DNA from: CAVVNN01 sp963749605
GTDB taxonomy: Bacteria > Actinomycetota > Thermoleophilia > Solirubrobacterales > 70-9
Assembly (NCBI GenBank): GCA_963749605.1
Contig: CAVVNN010000002.1
Span: 1,054,001-1,118,000 of the forward strand
Reading direction: 5' to 3'
Length of the DNA stretch: 64,000 bases
Part shown: piece after piece, positions 20,954-29,244 of the stretch
Position numbering within the stretch: position 1 is the first letter of the stretch
Layout of the letters: each line of letters opens with the position of its first letter
Made by a program: the position numbers and the translations under genes
The notes under the pieces: generated by a model
Seen by the model: the letters and a program-made list of their open reading frames with translations, nothing else
Database searches by the model: none
What the model was told of the DNA's origin: nothing

Positions 20954-21754
20954 CTACCTCTTGTCCGTCTGCCCCGCGGCGACGCTCGCCGCCGCCTTCT
21001 GGCCGACATCGCCGCTGGCGACCTTCACAGCAATGGCGGGGCTGGCCAGCGCGAAGTGGGCGAGCAGTCGCTGCTGGACCGGCGCCACGGTGATCTCGAC
21101 CTTGTTCTGCTCGATCGCCTTGACCACGGCGTCGGCGACCTGCCTGGGGCCGGCGGTACCCATTCCCGCAGGTGGCGCGGCGCCGGAGTCGGCGAACATG
21201 CCCGCCTCGCGAATGAGGCCGGGTGAGATCAACGAAACGCCGATCCCGAGCGGGTCCAGGTCCGCCCGCAGCCCCAGGGCGAAGCCGCGCAGGCCGAACT
21301 TGGTCGCGTTGTAGACGGAGCTGAGCGGCGTCGGCGACTTGCCCGACAGGGAGGAGACGAAGACCATGTGGCCGGCGCCCCTCTCCAACATCCCCGGCTC
21401 CAGCGCCCGGGCCAGCAGCATCGGCGCCTCCAGGTTGACCCGCAGCGCCCCGGTCAGCTGCTCCACTGTGAAGTCCGGCAGTCGCCCGGTGCCCGGCAGC
21501 CCCGCGTTGGCGACGAGGACGTCGACCGCGCCCGCCTCGGCGGCGAGCTTCTCCGCGGCGCCCGCCTCGGCCAGGTCGGCCGGCAGCGTCCGGTGCCCCT
21601 CGCCCGGCAGCTCGGCGGCCAGCGCCTCGAGCGCGTCCTGCTTGCGCCCGCTCAGGGCCAATGTCGCCCCCCGCCCGGCCAGTGCCTTGGCGATCGCTCG
21701 GCCGAGGCCGCCGGTTGCCCCGGTGAGGAGAGCTGTGCATCCCGCAAGGTCCAT
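20954..21754 (-). CDS. Classical short-chain dehydrogenase/reductase
   Basis: 266 residues from the ATG at 21754 (MDLAGCTALLTGATGGLG); the longer frame to 21841 adds residues not expected in the family. Cofactor motif TGATGGLG, structural NAG, catalytic Ser in VSSLSG and YNATKFGLRGF (YxxxK). The C-terminal 60 residues (VEITVAPVQQRLLAHFALASP) resemble SDRs that act on lipid-like substrates, but the substrate is not known. It is immediately upstream of aconitase in the same operon. Confidence 0.88.
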   Translation of the reverse strand: MDLAGCTALLTGATGGLGRAIAKALAGRGATLALSGRKQDALEALAAELPGEGHRTLPADLAEAGAAEKLAAEAGAVDVLVANAGLPGTGRLPDFTVEQLTGALRVNLEAPMLLARALEPGMLERGAGHMVFVSSLSGKSPTPLSSVYNATKFGLRGFALGLRADLDPLGIGVSLISPGLIREAGMFADSGAAPPAGMGTAGPRQVADAVVKAIEQNKVEITVAPVQQRLLAHFALASPAIAVKVASGDVGQKAAASVAAGQTDKR

Positions 21755-21815
21755 CCCAGCCCGCAAGCTACCAGCCGCTCGGCCGACAGGAATCGGAGAC
21801 CCAAGTGCGAAAGGC

Positions 21816-21829
21816 AACAAATGTTTGTT
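21816..21829. promoter_or_regulatory. Palindromic operator candidate AACAAA-TG-TTTGTT
   Basis: A perfect 6+6 bp inverted repeat with a 2-base centre, AT-rich in a 70% GC region. It lies between the divergent SDR/aconitase operon (start 21754) and the riboswitch-controlled hydrolase transcript. The regulator is unknown; it could act on either side. Confidence 0.4.
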
Positions 21830-21879
21830 TTCTGTGAGCAAGCGACCGTGCGATCGTCTACACTGCTGCCGTTCCGAAT

Positions 21880-22014
21880 AACCGAAACGCCGAATCCCGT
21901 TCGCTCAGAGGCGCCGCGGGAGCGGGGGAACCACGTTTTCGGGGCTAACTCGCCGCAACTCGGCGGGGGCGCAGGCTCCTTTCGCGCCAGCCCGACAGCT
22001 AACCCCGTAGGCCG
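21880..22014 (+). promoter_or_regulatory. ydaO-yuaA (cyclic di-AMP) riboswitch
   Basis: Conserved blocks of the ydaO motif are present in order: CGCCGAATCC (21889-21898), GGGGGAACCACGTTTTCGGG (about 21925-21944) followed by GCTAACTC, and the 3' hallmark CCGACAGCTAACCCCGTAGG (about 21992-22011). It ends 16 bases before the start of an NlpC/P60-like secreted hydrolase, the classic ydaO target in actinobacteria. In known examples c-di-AMP binding turns expression off. A TACACT element at 21859-21864 may be the promoter -10. Confidence 0.88.
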
Positions 22015-22029
22015 ACGAAGGAGATCGGT

Positions 22030-22587
22030 TTGCTTCCACATAGGCACAAGCTCAGGCTGGGGCTAGCCGCAGGCGGGGCGCTTCTCGCCCTGGCGCTGGC
22101 CGGACCCACCGGGGCGTCCGCCGCCTGTACCACCGGCGGCCTCACCCCCGCTCAGATCGACGTCTGCACCCCGACCGCCAAGGCGAAGCTGCTTCGCAGC
22201 GGTGAACTGATCCCGCCGCGCTCCGCCCCGGCCCGGATCAAGGCGGTCATCACCGCGGCAAACAGGATCCGCACCAAGCCCTACATCTGGGGCGGCGGCC
22301 ACGCAAGCTGGTGGGATCGCGGCTACGACTGCTCGGGCTCGGTCAGCTTCGCCCTGCACGGCGGCGAATTCCTCACCAGCCCGCTGCCCTCCGGCCCGAT
22401 GGAGAGCTGGGGGCTTCACGGCACGGGCCGCTGGATCACCGTCTACGCCAATGCCGGCCACGCCTACGCGGTGATCGCCGGCGTGCGCTGGGACACCTCC
22501 GGCGACGCCAGCGGCACCGGCCCACGCTGGCACACCGACCTGCTCGGCAACGCCGGCTACGTCGCCCGCCACCCCGCGGGCTACTAG
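22030..22587 (+). CDS. Secreted NlpC/P60-like cell wall hydrolase
   Basis: 185 residues from a TTG at 22030 with AAGGAG 6 bases upstream. A signal peptide (about 1-31, cleavage near ASA) precedes a 60-residue spacer and a compact NlpC/P60 papain-like domain: YIWGGGHASWWDRGYDCSGS holds the nucleophile Cys101, and NAGHAYAVIAG holds His144. Such enzymes cut peptide stems of peptidoglycan. Control by the ydaO riboswitch links wall remodelling to c-di-AMP, as known for resuscitation/hydrolase genes in actinobacteria. A strong terminator follows 20 bp after the stop, so the gene is monocistronic. Confidence 0.87.
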   Translation: MLPHRHKLRLGLAAGGALLALALAGPTGASAACTTGGLTPAQIDVCTPTAKAKLLRSGELIPPRSAPARIKAVITAANRIRTKPYIWGGGHASWWDRGYDCSGSVSFALHGGEFLTSPLPSGPMESWGLHGTGRWITVYANAGHAYAVIAGVRWDTSGDASGTGPRWHTDLLGNAGYVARHPAGY

Positions 22588-22607
22588 CCTCCTCCGATCT
22601 CAGTGCG

Positions 22608-22637
22608 CCACCCCGGCCAACCGGCCGGGGTGGTTTT
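22608..22637 (+). terminator. Intrinsic terminator
   Basis: Perfect 11-bp stem CCACCCCGGCC / GGCCGGGGTGG with an AACC loop, followed by TTTT (22634-22637). It ends the riboswitch-hydrolase transcript and insulates the transporter operon. Confidence 0.9.
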
Positions 22638-22641
22638 GTCC

Positions 22642-22669
22642 TTGACCCCCTGACCGACTCGGATAACGT
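22642..22669 (+). promoter_or_regulatory. Promoter of the polyamine-type ABC operon
   Basis: TTGACC (22642-22647), 16-bp spacer, TAACGT (22664-22669, fits TANNNT). It follows the terminator by 4 bp. Transcription would begin near 22,676, within or just before the coding frame of the first gene, so a leaderless message is possible. Confidence 0.55.
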
Positions 22670-22729
22670 TTCCTTGTAGTCGCTCCACCTGACATCCGCC
22701 TGGTCGATCTCACCAAGCGCTACGGTGAG

Positions 22730-23713
22730 GTGGTCGCAGTTGCGGGAATCGACCTCGAGATCGCGCAGGGAGAGTTCTTCACCCTGCTCGGCCCATCGGG
22801 GTCGGGCAAGACGACCACGCTGCGGATGATCGCCGGGTTCGAGATCCCGAGCACCGGCACGATCGAGCTGGCCGGCAGGGACGTCAGCGGCGTCCCCCCC
22901 TACGACCGCGCGGTCAACACCGTGTTCCAGGACTACGCCCTCTTCCCGCACATGACGGTCGGGGAGAACGTCGAGTACGGGCTGAAGGTCGGCCGGGTCG
23001 GCCGGGGCGAGCGCGGCCGCCGCCGCGACGAGGCGCTGGAGATGGTTCGACTTCCCGGCTATGCCAACCGCAAGCCGGGTGAGCTCTCCGGAGGACAGCG
23101 TCAGCGCGTCGCCCTCGCCCGCGCGATCGTCAACCGGCCGCAGGTGCTGCTGCTCGACGAGCCGCTCGGCGCCCTCGACCTGAAGCTGCGCGAGCAGATG
23201 CAGGTCGAGCTGAAGGCGATCCAGGGCGACGTCGGCATCACCTTCGTCTACGTCACCCACGACCAGGACGAGGCGCTGACGATGAGCGACCGGATAGCGG
23301 TATTCAGCGAGGGCGGGATCGAGCAGGTCAGCCCGCCGGTCGAGCTCTACGAGAACCCCGCAACCGAGTTCGTCGCCGGCTTCGTCGGCGTTTCCAACCT
23401 GCTCGAGCGCGACGGCGCCCGCTTCACCATCCGGCCCGAGAAGATCCGCCTTGCCGACCCCGCCGCCAGCCCGAACGGGCTGCACACCGAGCGCGGCCGC
23501 ATCGCCGACATCGCCTACGTGGGAAGCGTTACGCGATACACGGTGAGGCTGGACGCCGGGGGAGAGCTTCAGGTCGTGCAGCAGAACTCGGAGAGCGCGT
23601 CGGTCGACGAATGGCGTGCCGCGCAGGGAAGGGAGATCCTGGTCGGGTGGCGCCCGGAGCACACGGTCGCCATCGGCAGCCAGCCAACTACAGAGGAGGA
23701 TGGATCACCGTGA
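22730..23713 (+). CDS. potA: ABC transporter ATPase, spermidine/putrescine type
   Basis: 327 residues from the GTG at 22730. Walker A is GPSGSGKTTTLR, Q-loop VFQDYALFP, signature LSGGQRQRVALARA, Walker B VLLLDEPLGALD, H-loop VTHDQDEA; a C-terminal TOBE-like regulatory domain follows (about 215-320). The reading frame continues open upstream to 22667 and encodes PDIRLVDLTKRYGEV, the conserved first strand of this ATPase family, but I see no ATG/GTG/TTG there; a CTG at 22700 is the only near-start. So the true N-terminus is probably 10-20 residues longer. It energises the importer encoded by the next three genes, whose solute-binding gene overlaps its stop by 4 bp. Confidence 0.92.
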   Translation: MVAVAGIDLEIAQGEFFTLLGPSGSGKTTTLRMIAGFEIPSTGTIELAGRDVSGVPPYDRAVNTVFQDYALFPHMTVGENVEYGLKVGRVGRGERGRRRDEALEMVRLPGYANRKPGELSGGQRQRVALARAIVNRPQVLLLDEPLGALDLKLREQMQVELKAIQGDVGITFVYVTHDQDEALTMSDRIAVFSEGGIEQVSPPVELYENPATEFVAGFVGVSNLLERDGARFTIRPEKIRLADPAASPNGLHTERGRIADIAYVGSVTRYTVRLDAGGELQVVQQNSESASVDEWRAAQGREILVGWRPEHTVAIGSQPTTEEDGSP

Positions 23714-24894
23714 GAAAGCAGAACGCACACCCCGCGCGAACAGCGTGGCTCGTTGTCGGAGGCCTTGTCGCCTTCATGCTGCTGCTCGCCGGCTGCGGCG
23801 GGAGCAGCAGTTCATCCGGCGAAGAACTCAGCGAACTCGGCAAGGGCGAGGGGCAGGTCAACCTGGTCTCGTGGGCCGGTTACGTCGAACCCGAATGGAC
23901 CAAGCCGTTCGAACAGAAAACCGGCTGCAAGGTCAACAACAAGACCGCCGGCACCTCCGACGAAATGGTGCAGTTGATGCGGACCGGCGAATACGACGGC
24001 GTCTCCGCCTCCGGCAACGCCACCGCACGCCTGGTCGCCGGCAGCGACGTCGACCCGGTCAACGTCTCCCTCGTCCCCAACTACAAGACGATCTTCAGCG
24101 ACCTGAAGAACCAGCCCTACAACACCTTCGACGGCGTCCACTACGGCATCCCCCACGGCCGCGGCGCGAACCTGCTGATGTGGAACGCCGACGACGTCAA
24201 GCCGGCGCCCACCTCGTGGGACGTGATGTTCGACCCGAAGATCGCCGCCAAGTACAAGGGCAAGATCAGCGTCTACGACGAATCGAGCTACATCGCCGAC
24301 GCGGCCGTCTACCTGAAGGCGCACCAGCCCGGCCTGGGGATCGAAAACCCCTACGAGCTCAACGAAGAACAGTTCGAAGCCGCGGTCGAGCTGTTGAAGG
24401 AACAGCGTCCCTTCGTCGGTGAATACTGGTCCGAAGCTGCGAAGCAGATCTCGGCCTTTGCAAATGGGGACAGCGAGGTCGGCACGACCTGGCAATACCA
24501 GTACTTCGAACTGAAGGGCGAAGGGAACCCGGTCGCCGCCAGTCCGGCCAGCCAGGGCTTCCTGCCCAAGGAGGGGGCAACGGGGTGGTCGGACACCTGG
24601 ATGATCAGTTCCGAAGCCAAGCACCCGAATTGCATGTACGAGTGGATGAACTGGATCGTCTCGCCGCAGGTGAACGCCGAAGTGGCGGAATTCTTCGGTG
24701 AGGCGCCGGCCCAGAGCCTGGCCTGCGAACACACGGCCGACAAGGAATTCTGCGCCAAGTACCACGCCGGCAACCCCGCGTTCTGGAAGCGGGTCTACTA
24801 CTGGGAGACCCCGCTGGCGGATTGCGGCAACGGGTCCAGCGACTGCAAGAACTACAACGACTGGGTCCAGGCCTGGACCTCGATCAAGGGCTGA
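23710..24894 (+). CDS. potD: Spermidine/putrescine-type substrate-binding lipoprotein
   Basis: 394 residues from a GTG at 23710 that overlaps the ATPase stop (GTGA). The lipobox LLLAGCGG (about residue 24) marks a lipid-anchored protein, followed by a Ser-rich linker and a PotD/PotF-like periplasmic-binding fold (VNLVSWAGYVEPEWTKPFE; GIPHGRGANLLMWN). The C-terminal third has several cysteines (NCMYE, ACEHTADKEFC, DCGNGSSDC), probably disulfides, which is unusual for PotD. Substrate is inferred as polyamine or a similar small compound. Glu is encoded mostly by GAA, unlike the GAG-rich neighbours. Confidence 0.9.
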   Translation: MRKQNAHPARTAWLVVGGLVAFMLLLAGCGGSSSSSGEELSELGKGEGQVNLVSWAGYVEPEWTKPFEQKTGCKVNNKTAGTSDEMVQLMRTGEYDGVSASGNATARLVAGSDVDPVNVSLVPNYKTIFSDLKNQPYNTFDGVHYGIPHGRGANLLMWNADDVKPAPTSWDVMFDPKIAAKYKGKISVYDESSYIADAAVYLKAHQPGLGIENPYELNEEQFEAAVELLKEQRPFVGEYWSEAAKQISAFANGDSEVGTTWQYQYFELKGEGNPVAASPASQGFLPKEGATGWSDTWMISSEAKHPNCMYEWMNWIVSPQVNAEVAEFFGEAPAQSLACEHTADKEFCAKYHAGNPAFWKRVYYWETPLADCGNGSSDCKNYNDWVQAWTSIKG

Positions 24895-24911
24895 GAGACC
24901 GCTCTTGACGC

Positions 24912-25799
24912 ATGGCGACTGAGACGGTCGTGGCAAGGAGGTCGGCGGGCCACAGGCTCGCCGACCTCTTCCACGGCCGCCCACGCCTGCAGGTCGGAGC
25001 GCTGCTCGCCGGCCCGGTCGGCTGGCTGGTCGTCGGCTACCTCGGCTCGCTCGCGGTCCTGCTCATCGCCGCCTTCTGGACGGTCGACCCGCTCAGCGGC
25101 GAAGTCGTCCGCGGCCTCAGCCTCGAAAACTTCGAAACCCTCATCACCGAACCGGTCTACCGGACCATCGTCGGCCGCACGGTCCTGATCGCGGCGCTGG
25201 TCACCGTCACCGACGCCGTCCTCGCCTTCCCGATCGCCTTCTACATGGCCAAGGTGGCGAGCCGTCGGGGCAAGGCGATCCTCGTCGTCGCGGTGCTCGT
25301 GCCGCTCTGGTCGAGCTACCTGGTCAAGGTGCTCTCGTGGCGGACGATGCTGTCCGCCGACGGTGTGATCAACTGGGCGCTCGCCCCCCTCGGCCTGCAC
25401 GGACCGGGCTACGGCAACACCGCGGTCTGGCTGGTGATGAGCTACCTCTGGCTGCCGTACATGATCCTGCCGATCTACGCCGGCCTCGAGCGCATCCCCA
25501 ACTCGCTGATCAGCGCGTCGGAGGACCTCGGGGCAGCGCCGTTCACCACCTTCCGGCGCGTGATCCTGCCGCTCGCCTTCCCGGCCGTGGTCGCCGGCTC
25601 GATCTTCACCTTCGCCCTGACCCTCGGCGACTACATCACCCCGAGGCTGGTCTCCAACAACCAGTTCATCGGCAACGTGATCTTCAACAACATCTCCAAC
25701 AACCTGCCCTTCGCCTCGGCCCTCGCGCTCGTCCCGATCGTGGTGATGGTCGCCTACCTCATGGTCGCCCGCAAGCTGGGCGCCTTCGAGCACATCTAG
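24912..25799 (+). CDS. potB: ABC transporter permease, PotB type
   Basis: 295 residues with about six transmembrane helices. The EAA loop (SASEDLGAAPFTTFRRVILPLAFP) contacts the ATPase. Begins 17 bp after the binding-protein stop. It carries a cytoplasmic N-terminal extension of about 35 residues (SAGHRLADLFHGRPRLQ). Forms the membrane channel with the next gene product. Confidence 0.92.
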   Translation: MATETVVARRSAGHRLADLFHGRPRLQVGALLAGPVGWLVVGYLGSLAVLLIAAFWTVDPLSGEVVRGLSLENFETLITEPVYRTIVGRTVLIAALVTVTDAVLAFPIAFYMAKVASRRGKAILVVAVLVPLWSSYLVKVLSWRTMLSADGVINWALAPLGLHGPGYGNTAVWLVMSYLWLPYMILPIYAGLERIPNSLISASEDLGAAPFTTFRRVILPLAFPAVVAGSIFTFALTLGDYITPRLVSNNQFIGNVIFNNISNNLPFASALALVPIVVMVAYLMVARKLGAFEHI

Positions 25800-25810
25800 A
25801 TGGAGGGCCG

Positions 25811-26674
25811 GTGAGACTCTCGCGACGATCGGCGCGCCTCCTCCGCCTCGCAGTCGCGGTCGGCCTCGCCTTCATCTACATCCCGCTGATCGTGCTCGCG
25901 ATCTATGCCTTCAACGCCAGCAGCATCCTCAAGTGGCCGCCGCCGGGCCTGACCCTCAACTGGTTCTCGAAGGCGGTCGAAGAAGAATTCGCCCGCGAAG
26001 CCTTCCTCACGTCGATCAAAGCGGGCATCGCGGCGACGGCGATCGCGCTCGTGCTCGGCACCCTCGCATCGCTCGCGGTCGCGCGGCACCGCTTTTTCGG
26101 GCGGGAGACGATCTCCTTCCTCGTGATCCTGCCGATCGCGCTGCCGGGGATCGTCACCGGCGTCGCCTTCAGCAACACCTTCACCCAGGTACTGGGGATC
26201 CCACTCAGCCTCTTCACCGTGATCGTCGGCCACGCCACCTTCTGCATCGTCGTCGTCTACAACAACGTGATCGCCCGCCTGCGCCGCGTCTCCACCTCCT
26301 TCGAGGAAGCCTCGGCCGACCTCGGCGCCCACGCCTGGCAGACCTTCCGCTTCGTCACCCTGCCGAGCCTGCGCACCGCCCTCGGCGCCGGCGCGCTGCT
26401 CGCCTTCGGGCTCTCCTTCGACGAGATCATCGTCACCACGTTCACGATCGGCGCCGGCGAAGAAACCCTGCCGATCTGGATCTTCCGCAACCTCTTCCGC
26501 CCCAACCAGCTGCCGATCGTCAACGCGGTCGCGGTGATCGTCGTGCTGATCTCGATCATCCCCGTCTACCTCGCCCACCGCCTCACCCGCGAGGAGGGCG
26601 CCGCGGGCGGGGCAATCCGGGGCGGCCGGGTCGAGGGCGGCGGCGTCGAGACCGAGGCGACCGCCGTCCCATGA
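25811..26674 (+). CDS. potC: ABC transporter permease, PotC type
   Basis: 287 residues from a GTG at 25811, with GGAGGG at 25802-25807 deciding the start. Six predicted helices; the EAA motif is FEEASADLGAHAWQTFRFVTLP. Starts 11 bp after potB and closes the A-D-B-C operon. The C-terminal 30 residues are a low-complexity Gly/Glu/Arg tail (GGAIRGGRVEGGGVE) with no clear role. Confidence 0.92.
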   Translation: MRLSRRSARLLRLAVAVGLAFIYIPLIVLAIYAFNASSILKWPPPGLTLNWFSKAVEEEFAREAFLTSIKAGIAATAIALVLGTLASLAVARHRFFGRETISFLVILPIALPGIVTGVAFSNTFTQVLGIPLSLFTVIVGHATFCIVVVYNNVIARLRRVSTSFEEASADLGAHAWQTFRFVTLPSLRTALGAGALLAFGLSFDEIIVTTFTIGAGEETLPIWIFRNLFRPNQLPIVNAVAVIVVLISIIPVYLAHRLTREEGAAGGAIRGGRVEGGGVETEATAVP

Positions 26675-26747
26675 GGCCCGAGGAGCCACCGGCGCAGGGA
26701 ATCTGCCGGAACCGGCCCGCGGCTAAACCCGACACGGGCTGCGGCCG

Positions 26748-27626
26748 ATGACAGAGGCAATGAAGGCGGGGCCGGCAAGAGGTGGCGCGATCTTCGCCGC
26801 CCTCTGCCTCGCGCTGCTGCTCGGGGCATCGGCTGCGCCGATCGCATCCGGCGCGAGCGCTGCGCGCGAGCCCTCCGCGCAAGCCTCCGTCGTCGGGGGA
26901 ACGCCCGCCGCACCGGGCGAATTTCCCTGGATGGCGTTCGTGGCCGACTTCCCGGGAGGGGAAACCGTCACCACATGCAGCGGAACGGTCCTGGCTCCCA
27001 GGGTCGTCCTCACCGCGGCTCACTGCGTCCTGGACGAGCAATCCGGGGCGCTGAACGAAGCCGCCGGATACCGGGTCGTGACCGGCACCGTGAACTGGAC
27101 CTACCCCGAACGCCAGGTCTCGGAAGTCTCCCGGCTGATTCCCTACCCGCGCTTCGGCAGGGCGCGCGACGGGTTCGGAGACGCCGCCCTGCTCGTCCTC
27201 GCGACGCCGACCACGGCTCCTTCGATATCGATCGCGACCCACGCCAACGCCCGCCTCCTGCGAATCGGCACCCACGCCGTGATCGCGGGATGGGGACAGA
27301 CCTACTTCGGCCAGGAAGAACCGACCGTATCGCTGATGTGGGCCAAGACGCTCGTCGAGAGCGCCCGCTGCGAAGGCCTCTGGGGACGGATATGCGCAAT
27401 CGACTTCCCCAAGGCCCTATCCGGGGCTTGCCACGGAGACTCCGGCGGGCCGCTCGTCGCAGCCAGCCGCAAGAGCGGCTGGATCGAGATCGGAATCACC
27501 GAGGCCGGGTTCGGCAGATGCACGACCAAGCGCCCGCAGCTCTTCACGCGCACGGACCTGATCGCCTCGTGGGTCAAGAGCCGGATCGCGCAGATCGAAG
27601 CCCAAGCCGGCCTGCCGACGCCTTAG
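26748..27626 (+). CDS. Secreted trypsin-like serine protease (S1 family)
   Basis: 292 residues. A signal peptide (about 1-38) is followed by a short propeptide and the mature N-terminus VVGGTPAAPGEFPW. Catalytic triad: His92 in TAAHC, Asp145 in FGDAALLVL, Ser232 in GDSGGPLV. Cysteines pair as in trypsins (TTCSG with AHC, and ARCEG, RICAI, GACHG, GRCTT). The residue before the active-site motif (SGACHGDSGG) suggests specificity is not classic Asp189 trypsin, but I cannot assign it. It lies 73 bp after the transporter operon and probably has its own promoter; it converges on the carboxylase gene. Confidence 0.9.
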   Translation: MTEAMKAGPARGGAIFAALCLALLLGASAAPIASGASAAREPSAQASVVGGTPAAPGEFPWMAFVADFPGGETVTTCSGTVLAPRVVLTAAHCVLDEQSGALNEAAGYRVVTGTVNWTYPERQVSEVSRLIPYPRFGRARDGFGDAALLVLATPTTAPSISIATHANARLLRIGTHAVIAGWGQTYFGQEEPTVSLMWAKTLVESARCEGLWGRICAIDFPKALSGACHGDSGGPLVAASRKSGWIEIGITEAGFGRCTTKRPQLFTRTDLIASWVKSRIAQIEAQAGLPTP

Positions 27627-27630
27627 ACCC

Positions 27631-29202
27631 CTACAGCGGGATATTGCCGTGCTTGCGCTTGGGCTGGGCGACCCGCTTGGACTGGAGCATGCGCAGCGCC
27701 TTGATCAGCTTCGGCCGGGTCTGCCGGGGCTCGATCACGTCGTCGATGTAGCCGCGCTCGGCCGCCGAGTAGGGATTGGCGAAGTGGGCCTTGTAGTCGT
27801 CGATCAGCTTCTGGCGCCGCTCGTCGGGGGTGGGCGAGGAGGAGATGTCCTTGCGGTAGATGATGTTGACCGCGCCCTCGGGCCCCATCACCGCGATCTC
27901 GGCGGTCGGCCAGGCGACGTTGTAGTCGGCCAGCATGTGCTTCGAGTTCATCACGTCGTAGGCGCCGCCGTATGCCTTGCGGGTGACGACGGTGAGCTTC
28001 GGCACGGTCGCCTCGGTGAAGGCGTAGAGCAGCTTGGCGCCGTGGCGGATGATCCCGTTCCACTCCTGGTCGGTGCCGGGCAGGAAGCCCGGCACGTCGG
28101 TGAAGGTGACCAGCGGCACGTTGAAGGCGTCGCAGGTGCGGACGAAGCGGGCCGCCTTCTCCGAGGACTCGATGTCGAGCACGCCGGCGAGGTGCGCGGG
28201 CTGGTTGCCGACGACGCCGACCGGGTAGCCGTCGAGGCGAGAGAAGCCGCAGACGATGTTGCGGGCGAAGTGCTCGTGGACCTCGAAGAACTCGCCGTCG
28301 TCGACGATGCGGGCGATCACCTCGCGCATGTCGTAGGGCTTGGAGGGGTCGTCGGGGACGAGGGTGTCGAGCTCGTCGTCTTCGCGATCTGGGTCGTCTG
28401 AGGGCACTGGATTCCGCGGCGGCGCCTCGAGGTTGTTGGAGGGCAGGAAGCTGATCAGGTAGCGGACGTCCTCGAGGCAGCTCTCCTCGTCCTCGGCGGC
28501 GAAGTGGGCGACGCCGGACTTGGTGTTGTGGCTCATCGCCCCGCCCAGCTCCTCGAACTCGACCTCCTCGCCGGTCACCGTCTTGATCACTTCCGGGCCG
28601 GTGATGAACATGTGCGAGGTCTCCTTGACCATGAAGATGAAGTCGGTCATCGCCGGCGAGTAGACGGCGCCGCCGGCGCAGGGGCCCATGATCAGGCTGA
28701 TCTGCGGGATCACGCCCGAGCACTGGACGTTGCGGACGAAGACGTCGCCGTAGGCGCCGAGCGAGACGACGCCCTCCTGGATGCGGGCGCCGCCGGAGTC
28801 GTTGATGCCGATCACCGGCGCCCCGACCTGGGCGGCGAGGTCCATCACCTTGCACATCTTCTCCGCCATCACCTCGCCGAGGCTGCCGCCGAAAACGGTG
28901 AAGTCCTGGGAGAAGACGAAGACGGTGCGCCCGTCGATCATCCCGTGGCCGGTGACGACCGCATCGCCCCAGGGGCGCCTTTTCTGCATCTCGAAGTCGT
29001 AGGTGCGGTGGCGGACGAAGGTGTCGAGCTCCTCGAAGGAGCCCGGGTCGAGCAGCTTCTCGATCCGCTCGCGGGCGGTCAGCTTGCCCTTCGCGTGCTG
29101 CTTCTCCACCGCCTCCTCGGAGGCTGAGTGGATCGCCGCCTCGCGCAGCTCGCGCAGGTAGGCGAGCTTCTCCTCGTGGGTGACCGGGTTGCGTTCGCGC
29201 AT
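27631..29202 (-). CDS. pccB: Acyl-CoA (propionyl/acetyl-CoA) carboxylase beta subunit
   Basis: 523 residues, full-length carboxyltransferase. N-terminal half: KGKLTARERIEKLLDPGSFEE, GGSLGEVMAEK, INDSGGARIQEGV, GPCAGGAVYSPA (acyl-CoA site). C-terminal half: FARNIVCGFSRLDGYPVGVV, DVPGFLPGTDQE, KAYGGAYDVM. It transfers carboxyl from biotin to propionyl- or acetyl-CoA; the biotin-bearing alpha subunit is not in the window. The neighbouring methylmalonyl-CoA mutase gene favours propionyl-CoA: the two catalyse consecutive parts of propionate breakdown. Confidence 0.94.
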   Translation of the reverse strand: MRERNPVTHEEKLAYLRELREAAIHSASEEAVEKQHAKGKLTARERIEKLLDPGSFEELDTFVRHRTYDFEMQKRRPWGDAVVTGHGMIDGRTVFVFSQDFTVFGGSLGEVMAEKMCKVMDLAAQVGAPVIGINDSGGARIQEGVVSLGAYGDVFVRNVQCSGVIPQISLIMGPCAGGAVYSPAMTDFIFMVKETSHMFITGPEVIKTVTGEEVEFEELGGAMSHNTKSGVAHFAAEDEESCLEDVRYLISFLPSNNLEAPPRNPVPSDDPDREDDELDTLVPDDPSKPYDMREVIARIVDDGEFFEVHEHFARNIVCGFSRLDGYPVGVVGNQPAHLAGVLDIESSEKAARFVRTCDAFNVPLVTFTDVPGFLPGTDQEWNGIIRHGAKLLYAFTEATVPKLTVVTRKAYGGAYDVMNSKHMLADYNVAWPTAEIAVMGPEGAVNIIYRKDISSSPTPDERRQKLIDDYKAHFANPYSAAERGYIDDVIEPRQTRPKLIKALRMLQSKRVAQPKRKHGNIPL

Positions 29203-29244
29203 GGTGAGAGTGGCGCGATTCTATGGAGCCGGCTGGGACCCTGC

